DNA from: Eleftheria terrae
GTDB lineage: Bacteria; Pseudomonadota; Gammaproteobacteria; Burkholderiales; Burkholderiaceae_C
Assembly: GCF_030419005.1 (NCBI RefSeq)
Contig: NZ_CP106951.1
Location: 682,001 to 746,000 of the forward strand
Direction of reading: 5' to 3'
DNA: 64,000 nt
The notes under the pieces are model-generated. The model saw nothing but the letters and a program-made list of their open reading frames with translations. It was not told the origin of the DNA and did no database searches. Both the position numbers and the translations under genes were made by a program. Below, piece by piece: positions 59,243-64,000 of the stretch (position 1 is the first letter of the stretch; the number at the start of each line of letters is the position of its first letter).

Positions 59243-61431
59243 GCGTTGACCCCCGTCTGCGGCTGCAGCATCTGCTGCAGGGCCGCTTCGGCCTCGGCCT
59301 CGCTCATGGCGGCGACCGCGGCCCGGTTCGGCACGGCGCCATGGCCTGCGGCCGGCGGCGGCCCCGCCACCGCAGTGCGGCCGGCCTCGCGCAGCAGCAG
59401 CTCCTCCGCCAGCTCCTGGATGGTGGCGCGCTCCCACAGCAGGGTGGTTTCCAGCGGCACGCCCAGCGCGCGCTCCACCTGCAGCAGCAATTGCACCGCG
59501 CGCACCGAGTCCAGCCCCAGCTCGCTCCACGGCGCGCTGCGCGACAGCGCCGAGCGCTCCAGGCCCAGGAAGGCGGCCACCACACCAGCCAGCCGGTCCT
59601 CCATCTCGCGCCGCCGGAATTGGCCCTGGTCCGCCGAGGCGGGCGCGCTGCCGGGCTCCATCGGCTGCCCTTCGCGCCAGCTGGCCACCCGCTGCAGCTG
59701 CCCCTGCTGCCAGGCCTGCCGGCACCAGGCCCGCGCGATCTTGCCGCTGGAGGTCTTTTCTATCGTGGCCGGTTCGACCAGCACCACCTCGTAAGGCATC
59801 ACACCGTGCTCGTCGACGACGGCGCGCACGATGTTGCGCAGCGCCGTCGCCGCATCGAGATGGCGACGGTGGTCACGTGCCACCTCCTGCACCACGACCA
59901 GCTGCTCCTCGCCATCGACAGGCACGGCCACCGCGGCGCCGCAGCCGGACCGCAGGCCTTCGGTACTGGCCTGCACCGTCTCCTCCACGTCCTGCGGGTA
60001 GAAGTTGCGGCCGCGGATGATCAGCAAGTCCTTCAGTCGTCCGGTGACGTAGAGCTGCCCGTCCAGCAGGGCGCCCAGGTCGCCGGTGCGCAGGTAGGCG
60101 GGGCCGTCGGTGTCGCCTTGCAGCCGGCCCTCGAAGGTGTCGCGGCTGACTTGCGGCAGCTCCCAGTAGCCTTGTCCCACGCTGGGGCCGCGCACCCAGA
60201 CTTCGCCGATGTCGCCGGCCTGCTCCACCGGCCGTCCGGCCGGGGTGACGATGAGGATCTCGTGCGCTTCACCGGTGTCGCCGCAACCCACCAGGCTGCG
60301 GGCGTCGGGGTCCGACTCGGCGCAGGGCCGCAGCCGGCCGCGGGCCAGCTCGCTGCCGCTGACACACAGGAAACGCGGCCCCGTGCCCCGGCCGGCGCCG
60401 CTCACCTGCACGGTCGCCTCGGCCATGCCGTAGCAGGCGCAGAAGGCCTTCGCCTGCAGCCCGTGCGGAGCCGCGCTGCGCAGGAAGGCTTCCACCGTGT
60501 GCCGCGCAATCGGCTCCGCCCCGCAGAAGGCCAGCTGCCAGCACGACAGGTCCAGCCCCTGCGCCTGCGGCGACTGCAGTGCGGCGGTGGCCAGCCGGTA
60601 GGCGAAGTTCGGCCCGCCCGACGCATCGGCCCGGTAGTCGGACACTGCCTGCAGCCAGCGCAGCGGCTTCTGGGCAAAGGCCGCCGGCGGCATCATCACC
60701 ACGCTGCAACCGACCGCCGCCATCTGGAAGACCTGCGAGAGCCCCATGTCGTGGTACAGCGGCAGCCACGAGACGAAGCGCGTTGCCTCGGTGGTGCCCA
60801 TCAGCTGGCCGATGAGCTGCTGGTTGGCCAGGATGTTGCCGTGCGTCAGCACCACGCCCTTGGGGCTGCCGGTGGAGCCCGAGGTGTACTGCAGGAAGGC
60901 GACGTCCTCCACGCGCGGGCGAGGCAAGGCGGCCGGCGCGGCGAGGTCTGCAGCTGCCATCAGCGATGCGCTGCTCTCCACGTCGCAGCCGGCGAACCAC
61001 CCTTCCTGCTGTTGCAGCGCCTGCACGGCGGGCAGCGCGCGGGCCGTGGTCACGAGGACGCGTGCGCCGCAGTTGTCGACGATGCCCTGCAGCTTGCGCC
61101 ACGGTCCCGGCTTGCGCGTCTGCTGCGGCGGATGGGCCGGCACGGCCACCATGCCGGCCGCCAGGCAGGCCAGGAAGGTGCAGACGCAGTCGGCGTCATT
61201 CGGCAGCAGCAGCACCACCCGCGTGCCCTGCGGCCAGCGCGAGCACAAGACCGCGGCCAGCGCCTGGACCTGGCGGTGCAGCGCGCTGAAGCTGGTGACG
61301 CTTTCCGGCTGCTCGCCGTCGTGCAGCACGGTGAGGGCCATCTTGTCGGGCTGACGCTCGCTCAGGGCGGCCAGGGTGTCGATCACGCTGGCGGGCGGGC
61401 GCGCAGTGGGGAACAGGCGGTCGGTGTTCAT
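59239..61431 (-). CDS. fatty-acyl-AMP ligase fused to an acyl carrier protein (loading module)
   Basis: A 730-residue starter enzyme that adenylates a fatty acid and loads it onto its own carrier domain. The adenylation half (about 1-590) has QYTSGSTGSPKGVVLTHGN, the FAAL hallmark SWLPLYHDMGLSQVF, FCACYGMAEATVQVS, YLRTGDLGAL and GRLKDLLIIRGRNFYPQDVE, and the catalytic Lys region EKTSSGKIARA. The carrier domain (about 605-690) has SELGLDSVRAVQ (Ser near 640), and the tail is Ala-rich. The start at 61431 begins the conserved part; no strong ribosome site is present. It is the first chain-building gene, followed by the PKS with an ATGA overlap. Confidence 0.93.
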   Translation of the reverse strand: MNTDRLFPTARPPASVIDTLAALSERQPDKMALTVLHDGEQPESVTSFSALHRQVQALAAVLCSRWPQGTRVVLLLPNDADCVCTFLACLAAGMVAVPAHPPQQTRKPGPWRKLQGIVDNCGARVLVTTARALPAVQALQQQEGWFAGCDVESSASLMAAADLAAPAALPRPRVEDVAFLQYTSGSTGSPKGVVLTHGNILANQQLIGQLMGTTEATRFVSWLPLYHDMGLSQVFQMAAVGCSVVMMPPAAFAQKPLRWLQAVSDYRADASGGPNFAYRLATAALQSPQAQGLDLSCWQLAFCGAEPIARHTVEAFLRSAAPHGLQAKAFCACYGMAEATVQVSGAGRGTGPRFLCVSGSELARGRLRPCAESDPDARSLVGCGDTGEAHEILIVTPAGRPVEQAGDIGEVWVRGPSVGQGYWELPQVSRDTFEGRLQGDTDGPAYLRTGDLGALLDGQLYVTGRLKDLLIIRGRNFYPQDVEETVQASTEGLRSGCGAAVAVPVDGEEQLVVVQEVARDHRRHLDAATALRNIVRAVVDEHGVMPYEVVLVEPATIEKTSSGKIARAWCRQAWQQGQLQRVASWREGQPMEPGSAPASADQGQFRRREMEDRLAGVVAAFLGLERSALSRSAPWSELGLDSVRAVQLLLQVERALGVPLETTLLWERATIQELAEELLLREAGRTAVAGPPPAAGHGAVPNRAAVAAMSEAEAEAALQQMLQPQTGVNA

Positions 61432-61508
61432 GGGCAGGGCGACAGGCGAAGAAGAAGGGTGGGAAGGCACCAGCGGCACCGTGGCGGCGGTGCGGGCAGC
61501 CGGCGGCG

Positions 61509-63005
61509 CTAGGAGGAACGGCCCGCGCCGTCCTCCAGGAAGGCGGCCCGGATGGAGCGACGGTTGAGCTTCATGTTCTTGGTGCGCAGCCCGTTCTCGA
61601 CGCTGAAGTCCTGGTCGGTGAAGACAATGCGCCGGATCTGCTGATGCGCCGGCAGGCCGGCGTTGATGCGTGCCACATGGGCCCGCAGCTCGGCCGTGAC
61701 CTGCGCATCGTCGACCTGCCGGGTGCCGAGCACCGCGGTGAGCCCGGCCGCCTCGTCGCTGCCCAGGAGCACCGCCACGGTGACACGCGGGTCGGCGTGC
61801 AGCAGCGATTCGATCGGCTCGGGATGGAACTTCTCGCCGTTGCGGGCCACGATCGCATCCTTCTTGCGGCCGACGATGTGCAGGAAACCGTCCACGTCGA
61901 ACTCGGCGATGTCGCCGGTGGCGACCGACTGCGGTGACAGGAAGGTCGAGCGCAGGTCTTCCTCGGACGCCTCGAAATAGCCCATCGACAGCAGCGCCTG
62001 GCGGCTCACCACCACTTCGCCGTCTTCCGACAGCGAGACGGTGCCGGCCTCCGCCGGCTTGCCCACGGTGCCAAGGCGGACGCAACCTGGCTTGTTCCAG
62101 GCCACCATGCCCGCCTCGGTGATGCCGAACGCCTCGTACAGCAGCACGCCATGGCGCCAGAAGAAGTCCAGCGTGGCGCGCTTGATGGGCGCCATGCCGG
62201 TGATCATGTAGCGGATGCGGCCGCCCAGCAGCTCGGCCAGGCGATCGGCCGTGGTCATGCCCGCGGCCGGCCGCACCGCCAGCGCCAGGTTCTGCAGCGT
62301 CTCGTAGAAGACCGGCGGCGCGATCATGAAGGTCGGTCGCTGCTTCCGGAGCCCGGCGAACAACTGCGGGAACGGCAGGTAGACGAAGTCCACGCCGTAA
62401 TAGAGGCAGAAGTAATAGACCATGCGCTGCTGGTAGTTGGCGAAAGGCAGGAAGGTCAGGCAGCGCTCGCCGTCACGCACGCCGAAGGCGTCGGCGTACA
62501 GCGTCACCAGCTTCTCCGTGCCGGCGCGGCTGATGATCAAGCCCTTCGTCTTGCCGGTGGTGCCGGAGCTGAACACCAGCGAATGCGTGCCAGGGGCATG
62601 CGGTTGCGGCCGCGGCGACACGCGCGGCCAGGGGCTGGCCGCGTCGATGTCCAGCACCCGCTCCTCGCCGGGCAGCAGGGCCGGCAACGCGAGCACCGTC
62701 AGCTGGTAGCGGGCCAGCAGCCGCTCGGCCGGCTCCTGCAGCGGCTCGTGGGGCAGCGCCACCGACACGCAGCCGAGACCGATGCACGCCAGGTCCCAGA
62801 CCATCCAGCGATAGCTGCTTGGCGCCGCGATGCCGATGCGGCAGCCTTCCTTCAGGCCGGCGGCGGCCAGGCGCTCCATCAGCGCCTGCGTGTCGCAGTA
62901 CAGCTCCTGCAGGGTCTTGCGCGTTTCAGCGCCCTGCTCATCGACAAAACAGACGGTGGTGGCGGTGCGGCCCCGCAGGCGGGCCAGAAGGTCATCGAAT
63001 CGCAT
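61509..63005 (-). CDS. stand-alone AMP-dependent acyl ligase
   Basis: A 498-residue ANL-family enzyme with intact catalysis: VFSSGTTGKTKGLIIS, EAFGITEAGM, ATGDIAEFDVDGFLHIVGRKKD and a C-terminal LRTKNMKLNRRS with Lys. The closest general pattern is long-chain acyl-CoA synthetase, without a carrier domain. AGGAG precedes the ATG at 63005, 25 bases after the diiron enzyme gene. It could supply an acyl-CoA or acyl adenylate for modification, or load a carrier domain in trans. Because both NRPS A domains look dead, it is the only other intact adenylating enzyme in the cluster, but its sequence is more acyl- than amino-acid-like. Confidence 0.9.
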   Translation of the reverse strand: MRFDDLLARLRGRTATTVCFVDEQGAETRKTLQELYCDTQALMERLAAAGLKEGCRIGIAAPSSYRWMVWDLACIGLGCVSVALPHEPLQEPAERLLARYQLTVLALPALLPGEERVLDIDAASPWPRVSPRPQPHAPGTHSLVFSSGTTGKTKGLIISRAGTEKLVTLYADAFGVRDGERCLTFLPFANYQQRMVYYFCLYYGVDFVYLPFPQLFAGLRKQRPTFMIAPPVFYETLQNLALAVRPAAGMTTADRLAELLGGRIRYMITGMAPIKRATLDFFWRHGVLLYEAFGITEAGMVAWNKPGCVRLGTVGKPAEAGTVSLSEDGEVVVSRQALLSMGYFEASEEDLRSTFLSPQSVATGDIAEFDVDGFLHIVGRKKDAIVARNGEKFHPEPIESLLHADPRVTVAVLLGSDEAAGLTAVLGTRQVDDAQVTAELRAHVARINAGLPAHQQIRRIVFTDQDFSVENGLRTKNMKLNRRSIRAAFLEDGAGRSS

Positions 63006-63030
63006 GGCCGGCTCCTGTGCTACCCAGCTT

Positions 63031-63795
63031 TCAGGCTTGCGCCAGTTGCGGCGCGGCACCGCCGGCGCCGGCGGCCGTGGCCTGCTTCACGGCTTGCCAG
63101 CGTTGGGCCGCGCTCTCGTACATGTTCCAGAACAGGCGACAGGTGTGGCGCACCGCGTGCAGCGCTTCCTGCTGCATCTGGGCGGTGGTGCACAACTCGG
63201 ACACCAGGGCGATGCCTTCGGCCACGTGGCCGACGTCTTCCTTCTGGTGCACCGAGAAGAACAGGGTGTCCTGTTCGCTCAGGCCGTACACCTGGCCCAG
63301 GATGCGGTGACGCGCCTCGCCGGCCCGGGTCTCCAGGCTCTGGCCCTCGCTGGCGATCATCACCGCGGCCGCGCCGATGTGGTAACTGCCCTCGCCCTTC
63401 ACTGCATTGAGCCGGTAATCTATCAGCTCCTGCGTTTGCGGCGACGGCCGCCACGCATCCCGCTCCTCGTCCGGAATACCCTGGGCCCGGATGAAGTCCT
63501 GCATCAGTTCCACATGGTTCTTGGTCCTGGAAAAGCGACCTGTCTCTTCCTCGAACAAATTGAACAGCAGACGCCGCTTGTGCACCGGCAAGGGGCATCG
63601 GAAATAGAGATTCTCAATATATTCGAGGAAGTACTTGGTAATCTGGTAGCCCTCTAAAGTGATGATCTTCAAGAGGGGCCAGTTCCTTTCGCCGGTAAAT
63701 AGCTCCTTGAAAACCGGGTGGTCGAGGGTCAATTGTTCTTCCAGGACCTTCCGCAATTCCAGCGAGAAAGCCTGCGTGTTCATCGCGCTGCTCAT
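63031..63795 (-). CDS. haem-oxygenase-like diiron oxidase/oxygenase (TenA/CADD fold)
   Basis: A 254-residue all-helical protein of the HDO superfamily. All six expected iron ligands are present in order: Glu84 (FEEETG), His94 (KNHVEL), Glu150 (ASEGQS), then His183, Asp187 and His190 in SVHQKEDVGHV, the H-x3-D-x2-H pattern. Relatives include UndA (alkene formation), BesC and SznF (C-C cleavage, N-oxidation) and CADD. First gene of the operon, with GGAGG upstream of ATG 63795. It probably oxidises the fatty acyl starter, an amino acid or a tethered intermediate. Its exact reaction cannot be read from sequence. Confidence 0.85.
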   Translation of the reverse strand: MSSAMNTQAFSLELRKVLEEQLTLDHPVFKELFTGERNWPLLKIITLEGYQITKYFLEYIENLYFRCPLPVHKRRLLFNLFEEETGRFSRTKNHVELMQDFIRAQGIPDEERDAWRPSPQTQELIDYRLNAVKGEGSYHIGAAAVMIASEGQSLETRAGEARHRILGQVYGLSEQDTLFFSVHQKEDVGHVAEGIALVSELCTTAQMQQEALHAVRHTCRLFWNMYESAAQRWQAVKQATAAGAGGAAPQLAQA

Positions 63796-63942
63796 GGCCT
63801 GTGGCCTCCAGTGTGGCGCGCCGGCCAGGCCGCATGGGAGGCGGCCGGCAGGCGGGTCAGGATGTGTTTCCGGGTATTCCCGGAGCACGTGGTCAAATCG
63901 CCCGGGTGCTCGAAAATGTACGAAGTGAACAGGCGCTGGAAA

Positions 63943-63962
63943 ACCTGTCCCTTGGAACATCC
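63943..63962 (-). promoter_or_regulatory. lux-box-like half site upstream of the biosynthetic operon
   Basis: ACCTGTCCCTTGGAACATCC on the plus strand shares its first 11 bases with the palindrome at 43134; the right half is degraded (ACATCC for ACAGGT). It lies about 150 bases before the first biosynthetic gene, a plausible activator position for the LuxR-type protein. Confidence 0.5.
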
Positions 63963-64000
63963 TCAATGTTGATGCCTGATCATCCTGTACGCGTGGTCAG

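Larger units (their letters stand above)
43779..63795. other. biosynthetic gene cluster: FAAL-PKS-NRPS with reductive release
   Basis: Span from the regulator to the first biosynthetic gene. Minus-strand operon order: diiron oxygenase-like enzyme, acyl-AMP ligase, FAAL-ACP, KS-AT-DH-KR-ACP, C-A-T-E, C-A-T-reductase. Overlaps of four bases join FAAL-ACP, PKS and the first NRPS. No phosphopantetheinyl transferase, thioesterase, exporter or luxI is seen inside the window; the cluster may continue beyond 64000. Confidence 0.85.

Noticed and set aside
54200..59794. Plus-strand open frame of 1864 codons opposite the PKS gene
   Set aside because: High GC makes long antisense frames common. It has no domain motifs or ribosome site, and the minus strand encodes clear KS-AT-DH-KR-ACP signatures.
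59239..61431. FAAL-ACP read as an ordinary acyl-CoA ligase
   Set aside because: The LPLYHDMGL motif, fused carrier domain and overlap with the PKS gene indicate an assembly-line loading module.
61509..63005. Stand-alone ligase as the missing amino-acid adenylation enzyme
   Set aside because: Motifs match acyl-CoA synthetase-like enzymes better than amino-acid A domains; kept only as an open possibility, not as the call.

Overview
The window is about 70% GC, with GC-rich third positions, tightly packed operons and many ATGA stop/start overlaps. Gene content (TRAP transporters, oxidative uronate catabolism, isomerase-type xylose genes, hybrid histidine kinases, a FAAL/PKS/NRPS cluster) suggests a free-living soil or freshwater betaproteobacterium of the order Burkholderiales. 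That placement is an inference from gene content. No tRNA, rRNA, CRISPR array, prophage or insertion sequence was seen.

Layout. 1-2.5 kb (minus): two valine-type catabolic genes (acyl-CoA dehydrogenase, mmsB) downstream of a clear cobalamin riboswitch. 2.5-6.2 kb (minus): a transmembrane Ser/Thr kinase with a HAMP domain, a LysM/NodB polysaccharide deacetylase lipoprotein and a second lipoprotein. 6.4-15.2 kb: a TRAP transporter, SMP-30 lactonase and uronate dehydrogenase, divergent from a GntR/FadR-type regulator, followed by kdgD and an aldehyde dehydrogenase. Together these form most of the oxidative hexuronate route to 2-oxoglutarate, under a shared operator. 15.3-16.9 kb: a small hypothetical gene, short repeats and a metallophosphoesterase. 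17.0-24.9 kb (minus): a five-gene, largely translationally coupled operon (SWIM zinc finger, DUF5691, MoxR AAA+ ATPase, DUF5682, VWA) of unknown function. 25.2-29.5 kb: a ROK regulator, xylB and xylA. 29.5-37.4 kb: a compact endonuclease V, a CHASE-PAS hybrid kinase, a divergent OmpR-type regulator with a second hybrid kinase, and a Crp/Fnr regulator. 37.6-43.0 kb: a carbamoyltransferase-like remnant, an APC amino-acid permease, a DUF445 membrane protein and a beta-propeller phytase lipoprotein.

43.1-64.0 kb holds a lipopeptide-polyketide biosynthetic cluster. A LuxR-type regulator lies next to a lux-box-like palindrome whose left half recurs upstream of the biosynthetic operon. The operon (minus strand) encodes a haem-oxygenase-like diiron enzyme, a stand-alone acyl-AMP ligase, a fatty-acyl-AMP ligase fused to an ACP, a KS-AT-DH-KR-ACP polyketide synthase, a C-A-T-E NRPS and a C-A-T-reductase NRPS. 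The predicted product is a fatty acyl chain extended by one malonate-derived enoyl unit, then a D-configured and a further amino acid, released reductively as an aldehyde or alcohol. Both NRPS adenylation domains have lost their catalytic motifs, so aminoacyl loading must come from elsewhere or the logic is non-canonical. The terminal NRPS also carries a one-base frameshift at a run of six G.

Most noteworthy: the paired dead adenylation domains in an otherwise complete assembly line, the cobalamin riboswitch in front of valine-catabolic genes, the MoxR/SWIM/DUF5691/DUF5682/VWA operon, and the two sequence-supported regulatory links (FadR-type operators; lux-box-like sites).
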